DNA from: Pantoea sp. Ap-967
Lineage (GTDB): Bacteria; Pseudomonadota; Gammaproteobacteria; Pseudomonadales; Pseudomonadaceae
Length of the DNA stretch: 64,000 bases
Direction of reading: 5' to 3'
Assembly: GCF_011752565.1 (NCBI RefSeq)
Contig: NZ_VWXK01000028.1
Span: 17,109 to 81,108 of the forward strand
Positions 1 through 9,087 of the stretch are shown here, piece after piece (the stretch's first letter is position 1; the number at the start of each line of letters is the position of its first letter). The notes under the pieces were generated by a model, which was given only the letters and a program-made list of their open reading frames with translations, made no database searches and was not told the DNA's origin. Both the position numbers and the translations under genes were made by a program.

Positions 1-905
1 GCGGCCAGCTCACCCTGGCGCACACCGACGCCACCGTGCGCGCCTTCCGCCAGCGCGCCGAGGTCAACAAACACTTTGGCGGGCGCACCGAGATGATCGA
101 CCGCCAGCAGATCCGCGAGCTGGTGCCCAGCCTGAACCTGGACCCCGGCCACCTGCCGGTGCTCGCTGGCCTGTGGCATATCGACGGCGCCACCGCGCGC
201 CACGACGCGGTCGCCTGGGGTTATGCCAAGCAGGCCGCCAAGCGTGGCGTGGAGATCCATCAACTGACTGAAGTGCAGGACTTGCTGATCCGCAATGGCC
301 GCATCGAAGCGGTGAAAACCAACCGCGGCACCGTGCAGTGCGGGTGCGTGGTGCAGGCGGTGGCCGGGGCCAGCTCGCAGCTGTTGGCCAAGGCCGGCAT
401 CCGCGCCCCCATTCACACCTACCCGTTGCAGGCCATGGTCACCCAGCCGTTCAAGCCGTTCCTCGACCCGCTGGTGAGTTCGTCGGCGCTGCATTGCTAC
501 GTGCAACAGACCAGCCGCGGCGAGATCGTCTTCGGTGGTGGCTCGGACCCCTACCCGCTGTACAACACCCGCTCCACCCTCGACCTCAAGGAAAGCCTGC
601 TGGCCCACGCCATCGAGATGTTCCCGTTCATGGCCAACGCCAAGCTGATGCGCCAGTGGGCCGGGATCACCGACATGACGCCGGACTACAGCCCGATCAT
701 GGGCCTGTCGCCGGTCGAGAACTACTACCTGGACGCCGGCTGGGGCACCTGGGGCTTCAAGGCGACGCCCATCTGCGGCAAGACCATGGCCGAGCTGGTC
801 GCCAGCGGCGGCAAGGTGCCGGGCATGATCGCGCCGTTCGCCCTGGAGCGCTTCAGCCGCTTCCAGCAAGTCAACGAAATGGGCGCCACCGCGGCCAGCC
901 ACTAG
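1..905 (+). CDS. soxB: Sarcosine oxidase beta subunit family (SoxB), 5' end outside window
   Basis: FAD-dependent DAO-fold oxidoreductase forming the catalytic subunit of a heterotetrameric sarcosine oxidase-type complex, which oxidises N-methyl amino acids. The reading frame is open from base 3, so the N-terminus with the FAD dinucleotide motif is missing; about 300 of the usual ~400 residues are seen. The motif GATARHDAVAWGYA matches the segment of known SoxB proteins whose His (codon 201-203) carries the covalent FMN, so both flavin sites are probably kept. The C-terminal motif WAGITDMTPDYSPIMG and a GWGTWGFKATP segment fit the family. SoxD follows after 10 bases, then SoxA and SoxG. The true substrate may be another N-alkyl amino acid, since the delta subunit is atypical. 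Confidence 0.88.
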   Translation, partial: GQLTLAHTDATVRAFRQRAEVNKHFGGRTEMIDRQQIRELVPSLNLDPGHLPVLAGLWHIDGATARHDAVAWGYAKQAAKRGVEIHQLTEVQDLLIRNGRIEAVKTNRGTVQCGCVVQAVAGASSQLLAKAGIRAPIHTYPLQAMVTQPFKPFLDPLVSSSALHCYVQQTSRGEIVFGGGSDPYPLYNTRSTLDLKESLLAHAIEMFPFMANAKLMRQWAGITDMTPDYSPIMGLSPVENYYLDAGWGTWGFKATPICGKTMAELVASGGKVPGMIAPFALERFSRFQQVNEMGATAASH

Positions 906-915
906 GAGCACCCTG

Positions 916-1221
916 ATGAAAATTCTTACCTGCCCCTTGAACGGCCCGCGCAACATCAGCGAGTTCACCTACGGCGGCGAATTCAAGTACATGCCCGACC
1001 CGGCCACCTGCAGCGACGCCGAATGGGCCGACTACGTGTTCAACAGCGACAACCTGGCTGGCGTGGTCATCGAGTGGTGGCTGCACAACGCCTCCAGCTA
1101 CTGGTTCCTGGCCGAGCGCCACACCGTCAGCGACCAGGTGCTGCGCACCTTCGACCCCAAGGAACTGTTCGACCGCCGCGTCGACTTCGCCCCAACCGCC
1201 ACACCGGAGATCGCCGGATGA
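916..1221 (+). CDS. soxD: Sarcosine oxidase delta subunit family (SoxD), zinc site degenerate
   Basis: Small (101 aa) subunit of the heterotetrameric oxidase. Family signatures are present: CPLNGPRN at the N-terminus, EFTYGGE, WADYVF and EWWLHNASSYWF. In characterised SoxD a zinc ion is held by Cys-x2-Cys near residues 6-9 and His-x3-Cys near residues 59-63. Here Cys6 and His57 remain, but the partners are Asn9 and Ser61, so the zinc site looks lost. A GGAG-like ribosome site lies just upstream. The stop overlaps the soxA start as ATGA, which implies translational coupling. Confidence 0.88.
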   Translation: MKILTCPLNGPRNISEFTYGGEFKYMPDPATCSDAEWADYVFNSDNLAGVVIEWWLHNASSYWFLAERHTVSDQVLRTFDPKELFDRRVDFAPTATPEIAG

Positions 1222-4121
1222 ACAGCCACACTCGCCTCCCCGCGCCCATGGGCCTGCTGATCGACCGCGAGCGGCCCGTGCATTTCCAGTTCGACGGCCA
1301 GGCCTGCGCAGGCTTTGCCGGTGACAGCATCGCCAGCGCCCTGCTTGGCAACGGCCGCTGGCTGCTGTCGCGCTCATTCAAGTACCACCGCCCACGGGGC
1401 CCACTGAGCATGGCCGGGCAAGATGCCAACAGCCTGGTGCAGTTGCCTGACGAGCCCAACGTGCTGGCCGATATGGAAGCTGCCCGCGACGGCCTGGTGG
1501 TCGAAGGGCAGAACTTCAACGGCAGCCTGGAGCACGACCGCGACGCCTACCTGGGCAAGTTCTCGCGCTTCATGCCGGTGGGTTTCTACTACCGCTCGTT
1601 CTACAAGCCCAAGGGCATGTGGAAAGTGTGGGAGCCGCTGATTCGCAAAAAGGCCGGCCTGGGCGTGCTGAACCTCGATTTCAAGCCGCAGTATTACGAC
1701 AAGGCCTACCTTTTTGTTGACGTGGCGGTCATTGGTGGCGGCCCGGCCGGCCTGCACGCAGCGCTGGATGCGGCCAACGCCGGGGCCCAGGTGCTGCTGG
1801 TCGAGCAGCAGCCGGTGCTCGGCGGCTCGCTGACCTACGCCCGCTTCGACATCGCCGGCACCCGCGCCGCCAGCCTGCGCCAGGAGTTGCTGGCCGCCGT
1901 TCAGGGCCACCCGAACATCCAGGTGCTGTGCGAGGCCACCTGCAACGGCTGGTTCACCGACAACTACCTGCCGGTGATCCAGCACAAGCGCCTGTACAAG
2001 GTACGCGCCACCCGCTGCCTGGTGGCGGCCGGTTCGTTCGACCAACCGGTGGTATTTCGCAACAACGACCTGCCCGGGGTAATGCTGACCAGCGCCGCGC
2101 AACGGCTGATGAAGCTCTATGCGGTGAAGCCTGGGCAGCGGGCGGTTGTCCTCACCGGCCACGATGACGGCTACCTGGCCGCCCTCGACCTGCAGGAGCA
2201 AGGCGTGGCCATCGCCGCTGTGGTCGACATGCGCGCCGCGCCCGGCGATGCCGCGCTAGCGGCTGAACTCAAACGCCGCGACATTCCCCTGCACCTGGGC
2301 AGCACGGTGTACGAAGCGCTGCACGAGGCGGGCATGCGCCATGTCACCGGCGCCGATATTCGCCCGATCACAGGCCAGGGCAAGGTGGGCGAACAGGGCC
2401 TGCGCGTAAGCTGCGACCTGTTGTGCATGTCGGCGGGCTACATGCCGGTGTACCAGCTGCTGTGCCAGGCCGGCGGCAAGCTGGCCTATGACGTGAACCG
2501 CGATGAGTTCGCCATCAGCAACCTGCCCGTGGGGCTGGATATCGCAGGCTCGGTGAACGGCCGCCATGCGCTGGCCAACGTCCTGGCCGACGCCACCCGC
2601 GCAGCTGCGCAAGCGCTGGCCGCGCTGGGCCTGCAGGCCCAGGCAGCGCCAACCTTCGTAGCCGAGGCCAAGGTGAACTTCCCCTGGCCGATCTTCCCCC
2701 ACCCCAAGGGCAAGGATTTCGTCGATTTCGACGAGGACCTGCAAGTGCGCGATATCGTCAACGCCACGCGCAGTGGTTACCGCGACGTGCAGTTGGTAAA
2801 GCGCTTCTCCACGGTCGGCATGGGCCCGTCCCAGGGCCGCCATTCGGCGCTGCCCACCGCACGCCTGGTAGCCCAGGCCACGGGGCGTAGCATCAGCGAA
2901 ACCGGGGTGACCACCGCCCGGCCACCGTTCCAGGCAGAGAAACTGGCGCATGTCGCCGGGCGCGCCTTCGACCCGTACCGGCAAACGCCGATGCACCGGC
3001 GCCACCTGCAAGCCGGGGCGAAGATGATGCCCGCCGGTATCTGGCAGCGCCCGGCCTACTACGGCCAGCCCGAGGAACGCGAGCGCTGCATGCAGGAAGA
3101 AGCCCGGCATGTGCGCGAGAAGGTCGGCCTGATCGACGTCTCCACCCTGGGCGGCCTGGATGTGCGCGGCCCGGACGCGGCCGAGCTGCTGGAGCGCCTG
3201 TACACCTTCGGCTTCGCCAAGCTGGCCATCGGCCGCACCCGCTATGCGCTGATGACCAACGAGCACGGCGTGGTGATTGACGATGGCGTGTGCGCCCGCC
3301 TGGCCGAGCAGCACTTCTATGTCACCGCCACCACCAGCGGGGTCGACCGCATCTACCAGCAGATGCTCAAGTGGAACGCCCAATGGCGCCTTGACGTGGA
3401 CATCACCAACGTCACGGCGGCCCTGGCGGCGGTGAACCTGGCCGGGCCGCTGTCTCGCCAGGTGCTGGCCAAGGTGTGTGACGATGTTGACCTTTGCGCC
3501 GAGGCCTTTCCCTACCTGGGGGTGCGCCTGGGCAAGGTGGCCGGCATCCCGGCGCGCATCCTGCGGGTGGGTTTCGTCGGTGAGCTGGGCTATGAGGTGC
3601 ACGTGCCGGCGCGCCACGCCGAACGCCTGTGGGATGCGCTGATGCAGGCCGGCACCGGCCTGGGCATTCGCCCGTTCGGGGTCGAAACCCAGCGCCTGCT
3701 GCGCCTGGAAAAAGGCCATGTGATCATCAGCCAGGACACCGATGGCATGACCCATCCCGCAGAAATCGACATGCAGTGGGCCATTGGCCGCAAGAAGCCG
3801 TTCTTCGTCGGCAAGCGCTCCATCGAGATCCTCGAAGCGCAGCCGCTCAAGCGCAAGCTGGTAGGTTTCACCTTGGCCAAGGGCAGCCCGCAGCCACTGG
3901 AGGGCCACCTGGTGCTGGACGGCGCCGATATCAGCGGCAACGTCACCTCCTGCGAATACTCCCAGACCCTGGGGCAAATCATCGGCCTGGCCTATGCCGG
4001 CGCCCACCAGGCGACCCCTGGCATGCACATCCCGATCCGCGTGGAGGGCGGTGTGATGGTCAATGCCAAGGTGGTGCCCTTGCCCTTCCATGATCCCGAC
4101 AACCTGCGCCAGGAGCTCTGA
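1218..4121 (+). CDS. soxA: Sarcosine oxidase alpha subunit family (SoxA)
   Basis: Large subunit (967 aa) of the heterotetrameric oxidase. Residues ~20-100 match the N-terminal 2Fe-2S-like domain of the family, with the typical SFKYHRPRGP motif. A Rossmann motif IGGGPAGLHAA at ~172-180 starts a pyridine nucleotide-disulphide oxidoreductase-like FAD/NAD module. The C-terminal ~370 residues form a GcvT-like aminomethyltransferase domain, which in this family uses tetrahydrofolate to capture the one-carbon unit released from the substrate. I start at the ATG overlapping the soxD stop; an upstream in-frame extension only reads through soxD in another frame. Length is close to the usual ~970-1000 aa. 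Confidence 0.92.
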   Translation: MNSHTRLPAPMGLLIDRERPVHFQFDGQACAGFAGDSIASALLGNGRWLLSRSFKYHRPRGPLSMAGQDANSLVQLPDEPNVLADMEAARDGLVVEGQNFNGSLEHDRDAYLGKFSRFMPVGFYYRSFYKPKGMWKVWEPLIRKKAGLGVLNLDFKPQYYDKAYLFVDVAVIGGGPAGLHAALDAANAGAQVLLVEQQPVLGGSLTYARFDIAGTRAASLRQELLAAVQGHPNIQVLCEATCNGWFTDNYLPVIQHKRLYKVRATRCLVAAGSFDQPVVFRNNDLPGVMLTSAAQRLMKLYAVKPGQRAVVLTGHDDGYLAALDLQEQGVAIAAVVDMRAAPGDAALAAELKRRDIPLHLGSTVYEALHEAGMRHVTGADIRPITGQGKVGEQGLRVSCDLLCMSAGYMPVYQLLCQAGGKLAYDVNRDEFAISNLPVGLDIAGSVNGRHALANVLADATRAAAQALAALGLQAQAAPTFVAEAKVNFPWPIFPHPKGKDFVDFDEDLQVRDIVNATRSGYRDVQLVKRFSTVGMGPSQGRHSALPTARLVAQATGRSISETGVTTARPPFQAEKLAHVAGRAFDPYRQTPMHRRHLQAGAKMMPAGIWQRPAYYGQPEERERCMQEEARHVREKVGLIDVSTLGGLDVRGPDAAELLERLYTFGFAKLAIGRTRYALMTNEHGVVIDDGVCARLAEQHFYVTATTSGVDRIYQQMLKWNAQWRLDVDITNVTAALAAVNLAGPLSRQVLAKVCDDVDLCAEAFPYLGVRLGKVAGIPARILRVGFVGELGYEVHVPARHAERLWDALMQAGTGLGIRPFGVETQRLLRLEKGHVIISQDTDGMTHPAEIDMQWAIGRKKPFFVGKRSIEILEAQPLKRKLVGFTLAKGSPQPLEGHLVLDGADISGNVTSCEYSQTLGQIIGLAYAGAHQATPGMHIPIRVEGGVMVNAKVVPLPFHDPDNLRQEL

Positions 4122-4124
4122 GCC

Positions 4125-4700
4125 ATGACCAGCCTGAAAGCCGAAGCCTTCATTCCACGCAGCCCCCAGGCCGGGCTGCAACAGGCCTGCGGCCTGACTG
4201 ACCTGACTGAACTGGCGCGGGTGGGGTTTCGCGGCGCAGACAGCGCAGCGTACCTGCAAGCACGTGGCTATCGCCTGCCAGCGCTACCCAACCAGGCCCA
4301 GCGCCAGGACGACGGGAGCTGGGTGGCGCGCCTGTCGGCCAGCGAGTACCTGGTGCTGGGCAGCCTGGCCGACCACGGTGCGCGGGTGGCCGCCGATGAA
4401 GGTGAATGGGTGCAGGATGCCCGGCGCAATTACCTGCTACCGCGCCAGGACAGCCATGCCTGGTTGCAGTTGTGCGGCAGCCACTGCAGCGCAGTAATGG
4501 CCAAGCTGTGCGGCGTGGACCTGCGCCTGCCGGCGTTCCCGGTTGGCGCCGTGGCGCAGACGTCGGCGGCGCGGATCAATGTGATCGTGGTGAATGTGGG
4601 GAACGAGACGCTGCAGTTGCTGTTCGACCGGGCGTCGCTGGCGTATTTTCGTGACGCGGTGCTCGATGCCATGGCCGAGTTTGGCGGGGGGATGTGTTGA
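4125..4700 (+). CDS. soxG: Sarcosine oxidase gamma subunit family (SoxG)
   Basis: Last gene of the sox-type operon, 191 aa, starting 3 bases after the soxA stop. SoxG subunits are GcvT-like scaffold proteins that bridge alpha and beta without binding a cofactor. The sequence is weakly conserved, as usual for SoxG; the tail (VNVGNETLQLLFDRASLAYFRDAVLDAMAEF region) is the most family-like part. Assignment leans on position as well as sequence. The downstream region holds only a short REP-like stretch before the convergent LysR gene. Confidence 0.85.
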   Translation: MTSLKAEAFIPRSPQAGLQQACGLTDLTELARVGFRGADSAAYLQARGYRLPALPNQAQRQDDGSWVARLSASEYLVLGSLADHGARVAADEGEWVQDARRNYLLPRQDSHAWLQLCGSHCSAVMAKLCGVDLRLPAFPVGAVAQTSAARINVIVVNVGNETLQLLFDRASLAYFRDAVLDAMAEFGGGMC

Positions 4701-4776
4701 GGGGCTGATGGCGCTATCGCGACCTGCGGTCGCTCCTACCCAGGAAATCGCGTCTCCCGGGTAGGCTGCCCCGGCT

Positions 4777-5661
4777 TTAAAGCTGCACCAACCGCTCGCG
4801 CAGGAAACTCACGAACCCCTGCACCGGCCGCGCCACCTGCCGGTGCTGCGGGTACACCGCCGACAACTGCAACGCCGGCGTCACCCACTCATCCAGCACG
4901 GTGACCAGGCGCCCATCCGCCAGCGCCTGGCCAACGATGAAGGTGGGCAAGTACGTCACCCCCATCCCGGCAATCGCCGCGTCCCTCAGCATCTCGCCGT
5001 TGTTCGCACGCATGCGCCCAGCCACCTGGATCGCCTGGGCCTTGCCGCCCTGGCGGAACTGCCACTGCACCTGCCGCGAGTGCCCGTAGGGCAGGCAATC
5101 ATGCCCGGCCAACTGCTCGGGCCGGGTGGGCACGCCACGGGCTTGCAGGTACGCGGGGCTTGCGCAATACACCCGCTCGACATCGGCAATACGCCGAGCG
5201 ATCAGGCTGGAGTCCTCCAGCGCGCCAATGCGCAGCGCCAGGTCATAGCCTTCGCCGATCAAGTCCACGGCGCGGTCGCTAAGGTCCACTTCCACGTCCA
5301 CCTGCGGGTGCAGTTGCAGGAACTCGGTCAGCAGGCAGCCCAGGTGGGCCATGGCGAACGACAACGGCGCACTCAGGCGCAGGGTGCCGCGCAGGGCCTG
5401 GGCCTGGCCGCTGATGTCGTGCTCCACCTGCTGCACCTCACCCAGCAGGCGCAGCGCCGACTGGTAGTAGTGCTGGCCCAGCGGGGTGGCGTCCAGGCGC
5501 CGCGTGGAGCGGTTGAGCAGGCGCACGCCAAGGCGCTCTTCGAGCTGCATCAGGCGCCGGCTAACCGATTGCTTGGACATGCCCAGGCGGTCGGCGGCGG
5601 CGGTGAAGCTGCCGGCTTCCATGACCTGGGCAAAGATGCGCATGTCTTCGTAGGGGTTCAT
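4777..5661 (-). CDS. LysR-family transcriptional regulator
   Basis: 294-aa LTTR. A winged helix-turn-helix lies at ~residues 10-60, with the AAADRLGMSKQSVSRRL recognition region, followed by a LysR substrate-binding domain. I chose the MNPYEDMRIF start, where the family alignment begins; a longer frame would add 19 unlikely residues. It is convergent with soxG and divergent from the esterase-like gene 146 bases away, which is its best candidate target. The closest general type is the CrgA/DmlR-like group with a short effector domain; the effector is not predictable. Confidence 0.85.
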   Translation of the reverse strand: MNPYEDMRIFAQVMEAGSFTAAADRLGMSKQSVSRRLMQLEERLGVRLLNRSTRRLDATPLGQHYYQSALRLLGEVQQVEHDISGQAQALRGTLRLSAPLSFAMAHLGCLLTEFLQLHPQVDVEVDLSDRAVDLIGEGYDLALRIGALEDSSLIARRIADVERVYCASPAYLQARGVPTRPEQLAGHDCLPYGHSRQVQWQFRQGGKAQAIQVAGRMRANNGEMLRDAAIAGMGVTYLPTFIVGQALADGRLVTVLDEWVTPALQLSAVYPQHRQVARPVQGFVSFLRERLVQL

Positions 5662-5807
5662 TGTCTCGCTCTTAGTGACAGTCAAACGCTTTATAGCGGC
5701 TTTTTCCCGAAGCTGCATCTGCTTAATCTACACACAGGTTGCAGCGATGGCCCTGAAGGCCAGGCAAGACGCCAACTCCCAACACTTGAACAGAAAAGGA
5801 TTCGACC

Positions 5808-6827
5808 ATGAGCATTGTCCAAAAAACCCTCACCGCTTCCCTCCTCGCCCTGTCGGTGTCCAGCGCATTCGCCGCTGGCAGCCCAGGCGTCGAACAGCAC
5901 ACCCAGGCGTTCCTGCAAGCGCTGGAGCAAGGTGGCGGCAAGCCGCTTGAACAGCTCAGCCCGAAAGACGCCCGCGCCGTACTGACCGGTGCCCAGGCAT
6001 CGGTCAAGGTCGACCTGTCCGGTATCGAGGTGAAGCAGCGCAGCATCCAGGCCAACGGCCAGTCGATCACGCTGCAGGTGGTGCGCCCGGCCAATGTCAA
6101 AGGTGACCTGCCGGTGTTCATGTTCTTCCACGGCGGTGGCTGGGTGCTGGGCGACTTCCCGACTCACCAGCGGCTGATCCGCGACTTGGTGGTGGGTTCC
6201 GGTGCAGTGGCCGTGTACGTGGACTACACCCCATCGCCTGAGTCGCACTACCCAACGGCGATCAACCAGGCCTATGCCGCGACCCAGTGGGTGGCCGAGC
6301 ATGGCAAGGAAATCGGCGTGGACGGCAAGCGCCTGGCCGTTGCCGGTAACAGTGTCGGCGGCAACATGGCGGCGGTGGTCGCACTCAAGGCCAAGGAGGC
6401 CGGCACCCCGGCCCTGCGCTTCCAGCTGCTGCTGTGGCCGGTGACCGATGCCAGCTTCGAAACCGGCTCGTACAAGCAGTTCGCCGAGGGGCACTTCCTG
6501 ACCACTGGGATGATGAAGTGGTTCTGGGACAACTACACCACCGACGCCAAGGCCCGGGAACAGATCTACGCTTCGCCGCTGCGCGCCACGCCTGAACAAC
6601 TCAAGGGCCTGCCGCCAGCGCTGGTGCAGACCGCCGAGTTCGATGTGCTGCGCGATGAGGGTGAGGCCTATGCCCGCAAGCTGAATGCCGCCGGCGTGAC
6701 CGTGACCTCGGTGCGCTACAACGGGATGATCCATGACTACGGGCTGCTGAACCCATTGAGCCAGGTGCCGGCGGTGAAGGCTGCGATGAGGCAGGCGGCT
6801 GGGGAATTGAAGGTTCATTTGCAATAA
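5808..6827 (+). CDS. Secreted alpha/beta hydrolase, hormone-sensitive lipase (HSL) type
   Basis: 339-aa esterase/lipase-like protein. An N-terminal signal peptide (hydrophobic core about residues 7-20, AFA cleavage site near 22) points to the periplasm or outside. The HSL oxyanion-hole motif HGGGW is at 108-112 and the nucleophile elbow GNSVG at 180-184, making Ser182 the nucleophile. The acid (AEFDVLRDEGE) and histidine (MIHDYGLL) positions are both present. The start is preceded by an AAAAGGA-type ribosome site. It is divergently transcribed from the LysR gene. Substrate is probably a short acyl ester, by family. Confidence 0.87.
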   Translation: MSIVQKTLTASLLALSVSSAFAAGSPGVEQHTQAFLQALEQGGGKPLEQLSPKDARAVLTGAQASVKVDLSGIEVKQRSIQANGQSITLQVVRPANVKGDLPVFMFFHGGGWVLGDFPTHQRLIRDLVVGSGAVAVYVDYTPSPESHYPTAINQAYAATQWVAEHGKEIGVDGKRLAVAGNSVGGNMAAVVALKAKEAGTPALRFQLLLWPVTDASFETGSYKQFAEGHFLTTGMMKWFWDNYTTDAKAREQIYASPLRATPEQLKGLPPALVQTAEFDVLRDEGEAYARKLNAAGVTVTSVRYNGMIHDYGLLNPLSQVPAVKAAMRQAAGELKVHLQ

Positions 6828-6833
6828 GCAAAC

Positions 6834-6936
6834 CTGGGGCTGCTTCGCAGCCCATCGCAGGCAAGCCAGCTCCTACAGGCCAACGCTACGCCTGTAGGAG
6901 CTGGCTTGCCTGCGATGGGCCGCAAAGCGGCCCCAG
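6834..6936. repeat. Paired inverted REP elements (REPIN)
   Basis: Two ~45-base REP units in opposite orientation (CTGGGGCTGC... and ...GCGGCCCCAG, each with a TGTAGGAGCTGGCTTGCC core) separated by about 10 bases. The pair forms a near-perfect long hairpin directly after the hydrolase stop and could also act as a transcription end or mRNA stabiliser. Another partial core (GTAGGAGCGCAGCTCGCGATGCGC) follows near 6949-6972. Confidence 0.85.
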
Positions 6937-7051
6937 TTACTTGAGCCAGGTAGGAGCGCAGCTCGCGATGCGCATAACGTGAATTTGCAGTAACTGATTG
7001 GCCTGACCGAACGCTACTTCCTCCCCGCACTTACGCTCTACCGACATCTTT

Positions 7052-7450
7052 TTACATTTCTACGAAGATATAGCTCAGCATTGACCATATCACTGCAAAC
7101 ACCACCAGTAGCATTGCCAACTTCATTCGCTTTCTGAGATAACTAGGAAATTCCCTATTGTCATCAGGATGCAACTGCCCTCGACCAATAAAAATATCTG
7201 GCCAGAACAGCGCACTTGTCATACCTGCAACGACCATAAACCTCGACCGAAGACTCGCCCCAGCATAACTAAGCTCCTCGGCAAGCAAGGTGCTCCGCTT
7301 GAACGCATTGCACATAACGGTAAAATGCCGCGAGCCTGCAATATGTATGTCGATCAACAGGCCTACTCCCCCCATGACCAAGGGGCAGCACAGATAAATC
7401 CACTGAATGTAATTAGGCCAATCACGAATACTGGTTATATAAAACTCCAT
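7052..7450 (-). CDS. Small membrane protein, putative immunity partner of the PAAR effector
   Basis: 132-aa protein that I cannot assign to a named family. Hydrophobic segments lie at about residues 16-36, 68-84 and 108-130, so two or three membrane helices are likely. It sits 37 bases downstream of the PAAR effector on the same strand, the standard place for a type VI immunity gene. The membrane location fits protection against an effector that attacks the inner membrane. Base composition is clearly more A/T-rich than the neighbourhood, as is typical of exchanged toxin/immunity cassettes. The start is preceded by AGGA at moderate distance. Confidence 0.6.
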   Translation of the reverse strand: MEFYITSIRDWPNYIQWIYLCCPLVMGGVGLLIDIHIAGSRHFTVMCNAFKRSTLLAEELSYAGASLRSRFMVVAGMTSALFWPDIFIGRGQLHPDDNREFPSYLRKRMKLAMLLVVFAVIWSMLSYIFVEM

Positions 7451-7487
7451 TTAGTGTTAATCCTACTTAATCAGGAACTTGGCCAGC

Positions 7488-8837
7488 TTAATCATAAAAA
7501 GCCCCGTAGATCTGTTCTCCCAAATACTCCCCCACCGCTTCGACTCCCTTCGAGGTACCGAAAGCGAGTCCACTAACCGTGACGATGCCGCAAGCCGCTT
7601 TTCCCCAACCTCCGAACTTGCAAACTGCAACGGCTGCCGTCTTTCCAGCGGCTGCGCCCAATGCGCCGCCTACAAGCCCGCCTGAGAAACTACCAGCCTC
7701 TGTAAATCGAATTTTTTTGCATTCTGCAGTTTCCCCTTCCCGGCAAGCTTCGTGGACTTTTAAAGAAGATGACCCTGCGCCAAGCCCAATCCCGACCCCC
7801 CCCCCATACTTGAGGTACTTCGACACTTTCGCCACTTCATCCAAGTGCGTTGCATAGCCAGGTATATTTCCAGGCACACCCGCTTTCTTCCAGTGGTGCA
7901 CCAAACTTTTTGTCGAGATACCAAGATCGCGCCGTAACTTGTCGTAGTTCCCTAACCCCAGTGACTTGTTAAGAAATGCGGTGCGTAGCTGGCTATCCAG
8001 TTGCTTATAGAGTTGCTGACGCGAGGCAAAGAACTCCGGGCTTTTAAGGTGGCCGTGCAGGGTGAATTGCTGCTGGTGCAAGGCCTCGATGCCTTTCAGC
8101 GTGTCCTTTACCTGCGATACTCCCCGCTCCAGCATATCCTTGCCCACCCCCATCGACTGGCTCGCCCCACTGAGCACCCCGGCAATCTCGCCAATGTGCT
8201 GCATCATGAAGTTGGCCTCTTCCTTGGTAAGGATGCCCAGCGACTCCCTCACCTTCTCCGCCACCATCATCAGCTCGGTTTCCCCTGGGCTGCAGGCAAA
8301 CTCGCTGCCCGCGCTGCCGAGCACGAAAATCTCACCGGCCTTGAACCCTTCGCCATGGCTGGGGTTCAAGCGCTGCAGCAGTGAAATCGGCAAGGGTGTA
8401 CGGGCCATGTCCAGGCTCGCCAGCACCTGCTCAAACGACATGCTGCGCTGGACGATATGAAAGCCTGGTTCCAACCCGGCAGCTTGGCTGCCTGGAGAAA
8501 GCGCCGTCGACGCCGGGTTGCCAGGCGCTAACGTGCTGCCAGAAGGCAAGGCACCCGTCATCGAAGCGATTACCCGATTACGGCCACTGGGGCACCCGCA
8601 CGCCACCAGCGAACCGTCCACGGCCACCGGTTGGCCGTCTGAAATGAAGCTCGCGCAGCCTTCGACAACGACCCCCTCCTCCCCGCACATTGGGCAGGCT
8701 GTGGTTGGGTCGCCGCAGCGCAGTACCCTGCGCCCTTCGCTGAAGTACCCGTTGCCCGTCGCCACGCAGATCGCCCCGGTGGTCGTGCTGTCGCCGTCCA
8801 CCGCCTGGCCCTTGCCGTCAATCATCACCGTTCGCAT
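7488..8837 (-). CDS. PAAR-domain protein, putative type VI secretion effector
   Basis: 449 aa. Residues 1-~95 form a PAAR domain (DGKGQAVDGDSTTTG start, CGDPTTACPMCGEEG, GQPVAVDGSLVACGCPSG), the tip of the VgrG spike in type VI secretion. A middle region (~140-330) is helical and of unknown function. The C-terminal ~105 residues hold two glycine-rich hydrophobic stretches (GGGVGIGLGAG and GGLVGGALGAAAG with following AAVAVCK) resembling glycine-zipper membrane-inserting toxins. I infer a pore-forming or membrane-disrupting effector. A membrane protein gene follows directly. A strong AGGAAGGG site precedes the ATG. No VgrG or structural T6SS gene adjoins it, so it is an orphan cassette. Confidence 0.75.
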   Translation of the reverse strand: MRTVMIDGKGQAVDGDSTTTGAICVATGNGYFSEGRRVLRCGDPTTACPMCGEEGVVVEGCASFISDGQPVAVDGSLVACGCPSGRNRVIASMTGALPSGSTLAPGNPASTALSPGSQAAGLEPGFHIVQRSMSFEQVLASLDMARTPLPISLLQRLNPSHGEGFKAGEIFVLGSAGSEFACSPGETELMMVAEKVRESLGILTKEEANFMMQHIGEIAGVLSGASQSMGVGKDMLERGVSQVKDTLKGIEALHQQQFTLHGHLKSPEFFASRQQLYKQLDSQLRTAFLNKSLGLGNYDKLRRDLGISTKSLVHHWKKAGVPGNIPGYATHLDEVAKVSKYLKYGGGVGIGLGAGSSSLKVHEACREGETAECKKIRFTEAGSFSGGLVGGALGAAAGKTAAVAVCKFGGWGKAACGIVTVSGLAFGTSKGVEAVGEYLGEQIYGAFYD

Positions 8838-9087
8838 GGTTTCCCTTCCTGATGTGGAGAACCGGGAAGCTAGCAGCAGAACGGCCCTTCAAAACCACCC
8901 CCGATGAAATCAAGACAGGGCCTACAACCGAAGGAAAAATATCTGTAGGAAGCGTCCTACATGCGTCATCCAAAACGAGACAGTGATACTCGTTTACCCC
9001 TATTTTTAACACATCAGGCTGACAGTAAGATTCTCCCATCAACAGCCCGGCGGCCCTCCCGGCCCCGGCTTTTCAAGGAGAATCCCC
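8838..9087. other. Divergent promoter region between PAAR effector and pirin gene
   Basis: 250 bases without a gene. The stretch near 8970-9010 is A/T-rich and may hold promoters for one or both divergent units. The pirin ribosome site AAGGAGAA lies at about 9076-9083. I see no clear operator palindrome. Confidence 0.4.

Noticed and set aside
2256..4259. 667-aa open frame antisense to soxA
   Set aside because: It is a frame shadow of a high-GC gene: the sense strand has clear SoxA domains, and the antisense product is His/Gln/Gly-rich without any known motif.
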